DNA of 64,000 nt, taken from positions 186,001 to 250,000 of the forward strand of contig NZ_AP024853.1 in the NCBI RefSeq assembly GCF_024346715.1, read 5' to 3'. The notes under the pieces are model-generated. The model made no database searches, was not told the origin of the DNA, and was given only the letters and a program-made list of their open reading frames with translations. Each line of letters starts with the position of its first letter. Positions within the stretch are counted from its first letter, which is position 1. The position numbers and the translations under genes were made by a program. Shown in pieces: positions 8,567-16,389 of the stretch. This DNA comes from Photobacterium swingsii. GTDB taxonomy: Bacteria > Pseudomonadota > Gammaproteobacteria > Enterobacterales > Vibrionaceae.

Positions 8567-10780
8567 ATGGATACGGTAAATACGCGCTTTAAGTGGGAGG
8601 AAGCCACAGGAGCTGCGAAATATATTGCCGATCGCCATTACGAGGGACTATTAGAAGGGCGGTTTTATCGCTCTTCTTGCCCTCGTGGGCGGATTAAATC
8701 GGTAACACTTCCATCATTGCCTGATGGCTATCATATTTTTGGTGCAGATGATGTTCCCGGACAGAATGTGCTGCCAATTGTCGAAATCGACTGGCCAGCG
8801 TTTGCTGACCAAGAGGTACGGTTTGTCGGTCAGGTGATCTACTTGGTCGTTGGGCCTGATCCTGATGTCGTTGACTCACTACTCAATGAAATCCATGTTG
8901 ATTATGAGCCGTTGACACCTGCCTATACCATCAATGAGTCCAAAGCACTGAAAGATGGTGCGATTCATGCTGATAACAATGTCCTTGATACGCATATGCT
9001 GACGAAAGGGGATATTGAAGCTGGTTTTGCCAATGCGGTGACCATCATTGAAGAGACCTGCTCGACGAACTATCAGGAGCATATCTATCTCGAAACGCAA
9101 GGGGCGGTTTGCTATCCACAAGACGGCAAAGTAGTCCTCGAAGGTTCGATGCAGTGCCCTTGGTATGTGCACCATACCATGGCGGTTGTATTGGGCCACG
9201 ACAATGTTAGGGCGATCCAATGTCCAACTGGTGGCGGATTTGGCGGTAAGGAAGATTTTCCTGATGTGCTTGCAGCGCCATTAGCGGTTGCTGTCGAGAA
9301 GTTACAACAACCCATCAGGCTTATCTTTGAGCGTGGGGAAGATATTGCTACCACCTCTAAGCGTCACCCTGTCACTTTCCACTATAAAACCGGTGTTGAT
9401 GCTAATGGCAAGATCATCGCCATGGACATCAAATTCGATGTTAATGCTGGCGCCTACCTGAGCTTATCAGGCATCGTGTTGCAGCGAACCATCACCACGG
9501 CAACCAATGTGTATGACATTCCTAATGTCCGTGTTGAAGGGCATGCTTGGGCAACGAATACTGTACCGACGGGTGCCTTCCGCGGGTTTGGCTCACCACA
9601 GAACTGCTTCTGTATGGAAACCCACATTCATCACGTCGCTAAAGAAGTTGATGCTGATCCTGTCACTTTCAAACAACAGCATATGCTGACATCTCAATCC
9701 CAATCTCTGACTGGCGCTGAAATATTCGGTGAGTTAGTGCTAGATGAGATGCTGCAAAAAGTGCTCGATATGTCGGATTATCAGCGTAAATTCGCCGAAT
9801 TTAACCTGTCGAAAGAGAGTCACTTTGATCACTGTATAGGAAAAAGCACAGGTAAAAATAAAGGTATAGGATTAGCGATATTCCAGCATGGCTGTGGTTT
9901 TGCAGGTGATTTGGAAGACACCTTAGTCAGGGCCAAAGTCAAATTGGTTAAAGAGCCTGACGGCACGGTGCAAATCCTCGCCTCTAATACCGACATAGGC
10001 CAAGGGCTAAGCCTGACTTTCCGCAAGATCGTGGCTGATACGCTCAATAAATCCATAGATCTTGTTCAAATTGCGGTGCCCGATACAGGCATCGTGCCCG
10101 ATTCTGGCCCGACAGTGGCTTCGCGTTCGATCTTGATCGTCGGCTATATCCTCGAAAAAGCCGCGAAAAAGCTGCAAAAAATGTGGCTAGAAGGCGAATC
10201 ACAAGAGATCGTCGAGGTTTACTGTAAACCTGACTATCACCAGTGGAATCAAGACACTTACCAAGGTAATGCTTACCAAGCAACCAGCTACGGCGCCAAT
10301 GTAGTTGAAGTTGAGGTCGATATGGCAACAGGTGAAGCTGAAATTACTGGTGCCTGGGCGGTATATGACATAGGTAAGGCCATCGACGGCACGATTTTCA
10401 GAGGCCAGATTGAAGGTGGTTTGGTGCAGGCACTGGGTTATGGCAGTTGCGAGAAACTAGAACTCACTCAAGATGGTGTTTTTGCTCAGCGTTCAATGGC
10501 CGATTATGTTATCCCGACAGCGCTTGATGTTCCTGCCATTGGTAGTGCACTTGTCGATAACCCGTACCCCTATGGGCCAAATGGCGCCAAAGGTGGCGGT
10601 GAGCTCACGCATAATGGTGGCGCGGCTGCATTTGCTGCTGCAGTTGAGAATGCCATTGGCGTGCCACTCTCGTCGATACCCGTCACGCCAGAAAAAGTGT
10701 GTGAGGCACTGGCTGATGGAAAAAGCACGCAAATTAAGACAATAAGTGCTGGCAATGGAGAACCTATCAATGAAGATTGA
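8567..10780 (+). CDS. Xanthine-dehydrogenase-family molybdopterin-binding subunit
   Basis: A 737-residue catalytic subunit of a molybdenum hydroxylase. Signatures are PTGGGFGGKED near residue 222, GAFRGFGSPQN near 343, NTDIGQGLSLTFRKI near 475 and the C-terminal GAKGGGELTHNGGAAAFAAA, whose Glu is the expected general base. With the next two genes it forms an A-C-B heterotrimer (Mo, 2Fe-2S, FAD). It is not an obvious orthologue of E. coli XdhA, so the substrate (xanthine, hypoxanthine or another N-heterocycle) is open. The adjacent yqeB/yqeC genes suggest that the Mo centre may carry selenium. It starts 14 bp after ssnA and overlaps the next gene by 11 bases. Confidence 0.88.
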   Translation: MDTVNTRFKWEEATGAAKYIADRHYEGLLEGRFYRSSCPRGRIKSVTLPSLPDGYHIFGADDVPGQNVLPIVEIDWPAFADQEVRFVGQVIYLVVGPDPDVVDSLLNEIHVDYEPLTPAYTINESKALKDGAIHADNNVLDTHMLTKGDIEAGFANAVTIIEETCSTNYQEHIYLETQGAVCYPQDGKVVLEGSMQCPWYVHHTMAVVLGHDNVRAIQCPTGGGFGGKEDFPDVLAAPLAVAVEKLQQPIRLIFERGEDIATTSKRHPVTFHYKTGVDANGKIIAMDIKFDVNAGAYLSLSGIVLQRTITTATNVYDIPNVRVEGHAWATNTVPTGAFRGFGSPQNCFCMETHIHHVAKEVDADPVTFKQQHMLTSQSQSLTGAEIFGELVLDEMLQKVLDMSDYQRKFAEFNLSKESHFDHCIGKSTGKNKGIGLAIFQHGCGFAGDLEDTLVRAKVKLVKEPDGTVQILASNTDIGQGLSLTFRKIVADTLNKSIDLVQIAVPDTGIVPDSGPTVASRSILIVGYILEKAAKKLQKMWLEGESQEIVEVYCKPDYHQWNQDTYQGNAYQATSYGANVVEVEVDMATGEAEITGAWAVYDIGKAIDGTIFRGQIEGGLVQALGYGSCEKLELTQDGVFAQRSMADYVIPTALDVPAIGSALVDNPYPYGPNGAKGGGELTHNGGAAAFAAAVENAIGVPLSSIPVTPEKVCEALADGKSTQIKTISAGNGEPINED

Positions 10781-11240
10781 ATTCTACCTTAATAGCGAAC
10801 TTGTCGCTGTAGACGTTGAACCCATGCAGTCTTTACTTCATACCTTGCGCGGCACTATGGGACGCACTGCAACTAAAGAAGGGTGTGGAGAAGGTGAGTG
10901 TGGCGCTTGTTCGGTACTCTTCAATGGGCGCTTGGTCAATGCTTGCATGATGCCTATCAGCCAAGTCGAGGGCGGTGATGTCATGACGCTTGAAGGCTTA
11001 CGGCAGACCGAAAAAGGCCTGTGCGTGATCAATGCGCTGCTTGAGGCAAAAGGTGTGCAATGCGGGTTCTGTACGCCAGGGATGGTATTAGCGCTCTATG
11101 CCTTACTTGACGCTGATCCTAACCCTTCTGAACATGCTATTCGCACTGCTATTTCAGGCAATCTTTGTCGCTGTACAGGCTACGGGATGATTGTTGAAGC
11201 CGCTAAGATCGCCGCGCAAAAAGGAGAGGGCTTATGGTAA
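10770..11240 (+). CDS. Molybdenum hydroxylase 2Fe-2S subunit
   Basis: A 156-residue subunit with both clusters intact. The plant-ferredoxin-type site is GCGEGECGACSV...NAC near residues 38-62. The helical-domain site is QCGFCTP near 97 and NLCRCTGY near 131. It passes electrons from the Mo centre to the FAD subunit. ATG 10770 overlaps the end of the preceding gene (stop 10778-10780), which indicates translational coupling. A longer frame from 10746 would add eight residues without family support. Its complete cysteine set contrasts with the degenerate ferredoxin-like domain of XdhD in this window. Confidence 0.92.
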   Translation: MKIEFYLNSELVAVDVEPMQSLLHTLRGTMGRTATKEGCGEGECGACSVLFNGRLVNACMMPISQVEGGDVMTLEGLRQTEKGLCVINALLEAKGVQCGFCTPGMVLALYALLDADPNPSEHAIRTAISGNLCRCTGYGMIVEAAKIAAQKGEGLW

Positions 11241-12127
11241 ACATCTATCGGCCTGAAACCTTGGCTCAGGCATTGGATACCTTGTCGACAGGCAAGATGA
11301 CAGTGTTTTCTGGGGGCACGGATTTGATGGTTCAGCATGGCGTTAGGGCAGGGATGTCACCTCGATTTGAGGACGACGTACTGTTTGTCGATACCATCGA
11401 TGAATTACAATACATTTTGACGACCGATCACGAAGATGAGAACAATCAAGAGCAAGCTTTGTATATTGGATCCGGTGTTGTACTGGCCGATATTGAGCGT
11501 AATCCCTTGGTGCCTTCGATACTTCGTCAAAGCGTAGCTAAAATTGCAGCCCCCGCCTTACGTAATCGCGCCACATTAGCCGGGAATATTTGCAATGCGT
11601 CGCCTGCCGCGGATTCATTGCCTGCCTTGTATGCACTAGATGCGCATGTTGTTTTGTCATCCATTCATGGACAGAGGGAGATGCCATTGAAAGATTTCAT
11701 CTTAGCGCCAAGGGTTACCGCGCTAAGGGAAGATGAAATGCTCACTCATATCATTATTCCACACCATGATTTGCCAGAAGTGTTTTACCACAAAGTGGGG
11801 ACAAGAGCGGCTAATGCGCTAAGCAAGCTGTCAGTGGCTGGCTTGGCTCGTATCAAGCGTTTTCCAAAGAAAGCACCAGTGATTGAAGATTGGCGTGTTG
11901 CATTCGGCGCGGTGGGGCCCACTGTAGTGCGTAGTCGTGAATTGGAGTCTTTGGTTATTGGTCGGTCAGTGGAAACATTGGCTAAACCGAAATTTATCGC
12001 TCAGGTTGTAGACTGCTATCGCGAAATCATTCGCCCAATAGACGATCAACGCTCAACGGCGACTTATCGGCAGCAGGCCTCGCTGAATCTACTCACCCGT
12101 TGGTTAGAAGGACTATCAAGAAGTTAA
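11234..12127 (+). CDS. Molybdenum hydroxylase FAD-binding subunit
   Basis: A 297-residue FAD subunit of the CoxM/XdhB type. FSGGTDLMVQ near residue 27 and LRNRATLAGNICNASPAAD near 110 are the two flavin-binding segments. It completes the Mo/Fe-S/FAD heterotrimer and probably delivers electrons to NAD+. It overlaps the 2Fe-2S gene by 7 bases (ATGGTAA). A strong terminator at 12166-12188 ends the operon. Confidence 0.9.
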   Translation: MVNIYRPETLAQALDTLSTGKMTVFSGGTDLMVQHGVRAGMSPRFEDDVLFVDTIDELQYILTTDHEDENNQEQALYIGSGVVLADIERNPLVPSILRQSVAKIAAPALRNRATLAGNICNASPAADSLPALYALDAHVVLSSIHGQREMPLKDFILAPRVTALREDEMLTHIIIPHHDLPEVFYHKVGTRAANALSKLSVAGLARIKRFPKKAPVIEDWRVAFGAVGPTVVRSRELESLVIGRSVETLAKPKFIAQVVDCYREIIRPIDDQRSTATYRQQASLNLLTRWLEGLSRS

Positions 12128-12165
12128 TTTTACTCTGTTTCGTGTTTTCCTTTGTTATTCGAGTT

Positions 12166-12188
12166 GGGGCCGTTTGGCCCCTTTTTTT
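12166..12188 (+). terminator. Rho-independent terminator after the hydroxylase operon
   Basis: GGGGCC-GTTT-GGCCCC (12166-12181) followed by seven T. It ends the ygfK operon and marks the left edge of the AT-rich inserted block. Confidence 0.9.
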
Positions 12189-12244
12189 GTTTAGGTAGCT
12201 TGTTTGTTTTTTAACCACATATATAAATATAGTATTCAGGCTAT

Positions 12245-13354
12245 TTAATGGTGGGTACCGTATAGCCGGGCTCCCATATCACCTTTTCCTGTTGGCCTAT
12301 CTTCTTTGTTGGAAAAGCCAAGACAATGAAATGAAACTTTATGCTTAAGAGAATGCATCATATTCAATGCTTTTACATTAATGGATAAACAAATGACATG
12401 AATTTTCATACGATATGACTCAGGAAGTGATTCTACTATTGTTTTTATGGTTTTCCCGCTATCAATGACTGAGTCGATAATCACTAATTTTTTGTCGTTA
12501 TATAAGTGAAAGTCATCGTTGTTATATTTTTTATATGTATAAAAACTTCCATTGTAATTATTTATGAATCCATTGGATATATAGTTTCCTGACCGATCCA
12601 TAGAAAGAACTTGGTAGTTCTCTTGGCCTAGTTTAGTTTTTGAGTAAAATGCATCTACTAGAAATTCACCAATCTTATGATGAAGCCTGCGTAAGGCTGA
12701 TGGTGATAGCTTAGAGTCAAATTGTTCATAGTATAAACTTCTGGTTTTTAGAGTTTGTGGAAGATAATATTCATTTAAAAAAACAACATCGGAATATTTT
12801 TTTTTCATAAATTCACCATCTGAATAGGTGTGATTTAACACTCCAAATTGAATGTCATTTTTTATGCAATAATCTTCTGCTGCTTGAAACTCCTTTTCAG
12901 AAAGATCTTTTATTTCATTTAAACTTCGAATTTTTCTGTTTCTGATTTTTGATGTGTTATCTTTATTAATATTACTCTCTATCGTTTTTGAAAAAGAGTT
13001 TAGGTAAATAATGCCATTGGATATTCCATTATTATTTGTAGCCATAGCATTAACTCTTTCACCTGTGACTGAATTATCAACATACATATGACCATCTAAA
13101 AATAAGTGTTTATATTTATTTTTTTCTCTGATGAACTCAAGATGAAATTTGTTCACTAATTTTTCACGTGTGTTATTATCAACCAAATTAAAATCGAACA
13201 GTGTATCTATACCTTCTCTTTTGAGGAAGCTAAAGAAACGAGTGGATGTCTGAATGGCTAAACCATCATCAGTGCTCTTGGCTAGTTGTTTAGATACGGT
13301 TGTTTTTCCTGAGCCTTCTATGCCAACTAGGTAATAAAATTTGCTGTTATCCAT
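12245..13354 (-). CDS. P-loop nucleotide kinase fused to a uracil-phosphoribosyltransferase-like domain
   Basis: A 369-residue two-domain protein. The N-terminal half has a Walker A motif GIEGSGKT (11-18), a Walker-B-like LFLDGH (84-89) and a later segment (IRSLNEIKDLSEKEFQAAEDYC, near 142-163) reminiscent of archaeal-type adenylate kinases. The C-terminal half has a PRPP loop VIIDSVIDSGKT (291-302) and ends GKGDMGARLYGT (356-367), like the tail of uracil phosphoribosyltransferase. A role in making or salvaging a nucleotide is plausible; the substrate is unknown. It starts one base after the radical SAM stop (TGAaATG), so the two are coupled. Codon use is AT-rich compared with the flanking genes. 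Confidence 0.65.
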   Translation of the reverse strand: MDNSKFYYLVGIEGSGKTTVSKQLAKSTDDGLAIQTSTRFFSFLKREGIDTLFDFNLVDNNTREKLVNKFHLEFIREKNKYKHLFLDGHMYVDNSVTGERVNAMATNNNGISNGIIYLNSFSKTIESNINKDNTSKIRNRKIRSLNEIKDLSEKEFQAAEDYCIKNDIQFGVLNHTYSDGEFMKKKYSDVVFLNEYYLPQTLKTRSLYYEQFDSKLSPSALRRLHHKIGEFLVDAFYSKTKLGQENYQVLSMDRSGNYISNGFINNYNGSFYTYKKYNNDDFHLYNDKKLVIIDSVIDSGKTIKTIVESLPESYRMKIHVICLSINVKALNMMHSLKHKVSFHCLGFSNKEDRPTGKGDMGARLYGTHH

Positions 13355-13355
13355 T

Positions 13356-14210
13356 TCAAAGACACTCTCTCATATATTGTTCTGCTTTTAGTATTATTCT
13401 TTCTATATTATTACGAGTTTGCACTGCAACTGGAATATTTGAGTTATTACCAATAGTTGCACATGAATAACACGCATCTCTAGGAACTTTTGATGTTAAA
13501 TAACTATAAACATCACTGAGTGAAGTTTCAGAATTAATTAACAAACCCTGTTCGTCCCACTTTTTCTTTGCGATGCGAGAACAACTAAAAAGGCGGCCGC
13601 GTTCTAGAGTGACATCATATTTTCTATAGAAACAAGTTGACCAATGATGCCTTGTTTGCTCTGGTTTGTTTTTAACTTCACTCAGCAGGTCATCCCAAGC
13701 CGTTTTTCTTCTAAATTCAATTTTTCCCTTGTAATTTAGAGCTTTTATGTATTGTCTCCAGGTTCCTTCAAACTCTTCTGTCATAACATAATCACTAATT
13801 ATTAAACTATCTAAATTAGCTAAAGTTTCTCTATTTATCCCTTTAGGATAGAGACCATTTGTAACTATTTCAATTTGTTCGGATATACCAACTTTTAGAA
13901 TATCGACAAGATATTTATTGAGATTTCTGGACAAAGATGCCTCTCCTCCGGAAATAATAATCTTCTCAACTTTTACACCACATGATTTTAATAGTTCAAG
14001 AGATTTAATATGTTCATCTATCCTTTGTCCGTTGACAGGAGTTACTTGCTTAGGAATGTTGAAGCCGCATCCTAGACAATTTAAATTACATTTATTAGTT
14101 ATGGATAATTCAAGCTCTCTAATTTTCCCTCCTGATATTGGATTAGCATCTTTCTTTTTTCTTTTTGGTGAGTTATTAGCCAATTTGTTTGTTGGTTTTT
14201 CTTTTTTCAT
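13356..14210 (-). CDS. Radical SAM protein with C-terminal cysteine-rich (SPASM/Twitch-like) region
   Basis: A 284-residue enzyme with a Lys-rich N-terminal 25 residues. The radical SAM motif CNLNCLGC has cysteines at 41, 45 and 48, and GGE (88-90) matches the SAM-binding motif. Further cysteines at 193, 210, 247 and 250 (CYSC) could bind an auxiliary cluster as in SPASM/Twitch enzymes. The substrate cannot be read from sequence. Its coupling to a kinase-phosphoribosyltransferase fusion suggests a nucleotide- or base-derived product. It is AT-rich and lies 263 bp downstream of the MATE gene on the same strand. Confidence 0.75.
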   Translation of the reverse strand: MKKEKPTNKLANNSPKRKKKDANPISGGKIRELELSITNKCNLNCLGCGFNIPKQVTPVNGQRIDEHIKSLELLKSCGVKVEKIIISGGEASLSRNLNKYLVDILKVGISEQIEIVTNGLYPKGINRETLANLDSLIISDYVMTEEFEGTWRQYIKALNYKGKIEFRRKTAWDDLLSEVKNKPEQTRHHWSTCFYRKYDVTLERGRLFSCSRIAKKKWDEQGLLINSETSLSDVYSYLTSKVPRDACYSCATIGNNSNIPVAVQTRNNIERIILKAEQYMRECL

Positions 14211-14473
14211 AGTATCATTCTTATTACATTTTAGTGTTTAATTATATTTATTCTCATGCCAAACCAATTTAAATATATAGATGAAATAATATTTACTGGC
14301 CTGTTAAACGACCTGTTGGCACTTTGAATAATTCGCTTGCTGACCTTGTTAGCATAAGAATTTAATCCATAACTCTTAACCTAAGTCTATTCCCCTCATT
14401 GCTTATCTTTATTTCATAGTAGTAGTCTAGGAATGGGTAGCTTTCCTAGTGTTTTTATATATCGCTTACTATC

Positions 14474-15799
14474 TTAACCAAACACATTAGATAAGCTTGG
14501 CTTTTGACGTTCTGTATTTCTTAGCCAGATATAAAGACCTAGAGTAAGTACAGCGTCAAAAAGCAGGGCAAAACCAAACATTAATGCGATAGTTTCTAGT
14601 GATGGAATAAACCAGTCCACTTGGTAAGCAATATAAGCTCCGCCATAAAACAATATATTAACGATGAGGGATTGATAGAGCATCAAATCTGTTCGACCTA
14701 AGCCATAAAAGTAACTATCGATAACATTATTAAAGGCAAATACTGCGTAAAACCCTATTAATAAACCTGCAAGTTGAACTATAGGGCCGGGATCTGTGAC
14801 TCCTATCACCGTTAGAATAAAAACATCCCATAAAGGCATGCTTGCCAGCCAAAAACAAATAATGACGAGGCTCAAAACAATATATGCATTGATCTTTTCA
14901 TGTGTTAGGTTTCGACTTGTTGCTGTATCTTGCTTTATTAATTGCCCTAAAGCGAGAATCGGCAGGAGTAACCACCCCCAAATAAAGTTGTTTGTGACCC
15001 AGTACACACCCGATTGTTGAACCTGATTAATAAGCTGCAAGATCATAACTAAAAATGCAAAGTTACGAACAAAGGATTCTAATCCAGACTTAGAACCAAT
15101 CTTAAACCAGACTTTGATCCAATTTTGATGTTGAAATTGAATGTGACGTAGCCGGAAACCATCCTTAGTTAAATAAATAATCGATACTACTGAAAGTGAT
15201 AAGTTGACCAAAATATTGGTTGTCGCAATGCCATTTACACCGAGGGTGAGTGAGAGTGGCAACTGACTGGCAAACATGCTATCACCTATTAGCGTTAGTA
15301 CCGTTTGTAGTATTAATAGGGTGTATAATGCTCGCTGGTTATCTTTTAAAACCAACACCAAACTAAAAAAACCAAATACGCTAGACAAAAGAATGGCTAT
15401 CGATTCTAAGCGAATATACTCAACAGTTTGTATGATTAGATGAGCATCTTGCTTCATTCCTATGACAAATTTTGGCGTAAACATCAATACTAAAGCGGTT
15501 ACAATTAGGTAAAAAAGAATAACAATTACTAATGATGTTGAAACTCGTAACTCATAAGCGCGTTTTTCTGAAATAACTTGACCCAGAAGAAAAGCCAGTG
15601 GAATTAATAAAGCTTCGCTGAGTACTTCATAACCAATATTGAGCCATGATACTTGCGCGGCAATACTATATACCCATGTATCGGGCATATCACCTAAGAG
15701 ATGAATTCTGGTTGTAGAGTAGATTAGTGGAATAAATCCGTTCAGTATGAGTACCAGTAAAAGCTTATAATTAATACTTTTAATTTGACTGATTAGCAT
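14474..15799 (-). CDS. MATE-family-like multidrug/metabolite exporter
   Basis: A 441-residue integral membrane protein with about 12 hydrophobic segments across its whole length, the usual size for MATE transporters. The N-terminal LNGFIPLIYSTTR and GYEVLSEALLIPLAFLLGQ segments resemble the family. MATE proteins export organic cations or metabolites in exchange for Na+ or H+. Here it sits between a sigma-54-driven small gene and the radical SAM gene, all on one strand, so it may export the product of those enzymes or a toxic side product. The substrate is not predictable. Confidence 0.7.
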   Translation of the reverse strand: MLISQIKSINYKLLLVLILNGFIPLIYSTTRIHLLGDMPDTWVYSIAAQVSWLNIGYEVLSEALLIPLAFLLGQVISEKRAYELRVSTSLVIVILFYLIVTALVLMFTPKFVIGMKQDAHLIIQTVEYIRLESIAILLSSVFGFFSLVLVLKDNQRALYTLLILQTVLTLIGDSMFASQLPLSLTLGVNGIATTNILVNLSLSVVSIIYLTKDGFRLRHIQFQHQNWIKVWFKIGSKSGLESFVRNFAFLVMILQLINQVQQSGVYWVTNNFIWGWLLLPILALGQLIKQDTATSRNLTHEKINAYIVLSLVIICFWLASMPLWDVFILTVIGVTDPGPIVQLAGLLIGFYAVFAFNNVIDSYFYGLGRTDLMLYQSLIVNILFYGGAYIAYQVDWFIPSLETIALMFGFALLFDAVLTLGLYIWLRNTERQKPSLSNVFG

Positions 15800-15895
15800 T
15801 TTATTTATCTTCTATAATATTAATAATAGTCGTGACTCTTTTTTAAGTGCCAGCCTTTATGAAAAGGGCACTCATACAGTTTTAAGTGTTGTCCT

Positions 15896-16177
15896 TTATC
15901 TTGTAACAAAATTGCGGCTCTTTGCTTCACGCATGATATGTCGGATAGAGTTGTTTGTTTTTGCCATCCCCTCCTGTGCAGTTAAAACAAGTTTTACTTG
16001 GAGTGTGTCGGTGCTTGGGCGCCAAATGCCAATGCTCACATTTAGGATATTGGCAAAGGAAAAATCATGTCCGTAGCATTGATTTTCATCGCTCGCTGCA
16101 TCTGTGGCTCCTAATTCAGTGAAATAGACAGACAATGGTTGGTTTGTTGTGCGGCAAAAACAGGTTGAGCTTTTCAT
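15896..16177 (-). CDS. Small protein of unknown function, first gene after a sigma-54 promoter
   Basis: A 93-residue soluble protein with four cysteines (CFC near the N-terminus, one at NQCYG, none clustered like a metal site) and no family I recognise. Support for it being real: an ATG preceded by GAGG, and a good sigma-54 promoter 40 bp upstream (16217-16233) pointing the same way. The 96-bp gap to the MATE gene contains a hairpin built from AGTGC/GCACT arms. It could be a structural or sensory accessory protein of the cluster. Confidence 0.5.
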   Translation of the reverse strand: MKSSTCFCRTTNQPLSVYFTELGATDAASDENQCYGHDFSFANILNVSIGIWRPSTDTLQVKLVLTAQEGMAKTNNSIRHIMREAKSRNFVTR

Positions 16178-16216
16178 CGATGGTCCCTCATGCTGATTTA
16201 TGGGTCTATCTGTTAA

Positions 16217-16233
16217 TGCAGTTAGTGTGCCAA
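16217..16233 (-). promoter_or_regulatory. Sigma-54 promoter driving the small gene and MATE/radical SAM cluster
   Basis: Read on the minus strand it is TTGGCACA-CTAA-CTGCA: GG and GC are separated by 10 bases and the -24 element is perfect. It faces away from the sigma-54 activator gene at 16390 and lies about 100 bp from that gene's inverted-repeat operator, the standard layout for an activator and its target. Confidence 0.75.
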
Positions 16234-16328
16234 AATTATAGTGTGTTGAGGATAAAATAAAAGCACCATAAAAACAGCGAGTTATCCTTGGTTTCTTTTA
16301 ATTGCCGCATTTGATCGACCTTGACCAA

Positions 16329-16362
16329 AACCTTTTGGTTGTATATTTTTAACCAAAAGGTT
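16329..16362. promoter_or_regulatory. 12-bp inverted-repeat operator between the activator gene and its likely target operon
   Basis: AACCTTTTGGTT (16329-16340) and AACCAAAAGGTT (16351-16362) are exact reverse complements separated by 10 bases. Each half is itself near-palindromic (AACC-N4-GGTT). The site is 27 bp upstream of the activator ATG and about 96 bp upstream of the divergent sigma-54 promoter, so it is a good candidate enhancer site for activation and autoregulation. Confidence 0.6.
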
Positions 16363-16389
16363 TGCTGTAGACTGTGAGGAATGTTTTAA

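Noticed and set aside
15826..15855. Second sigma-54 promoter before the MATE gene (minus-strand CTGGCACT)
   Set aside because: The -24 element is good but the base pair at -12 is AG within an A-run, so the promoter is not convincing.
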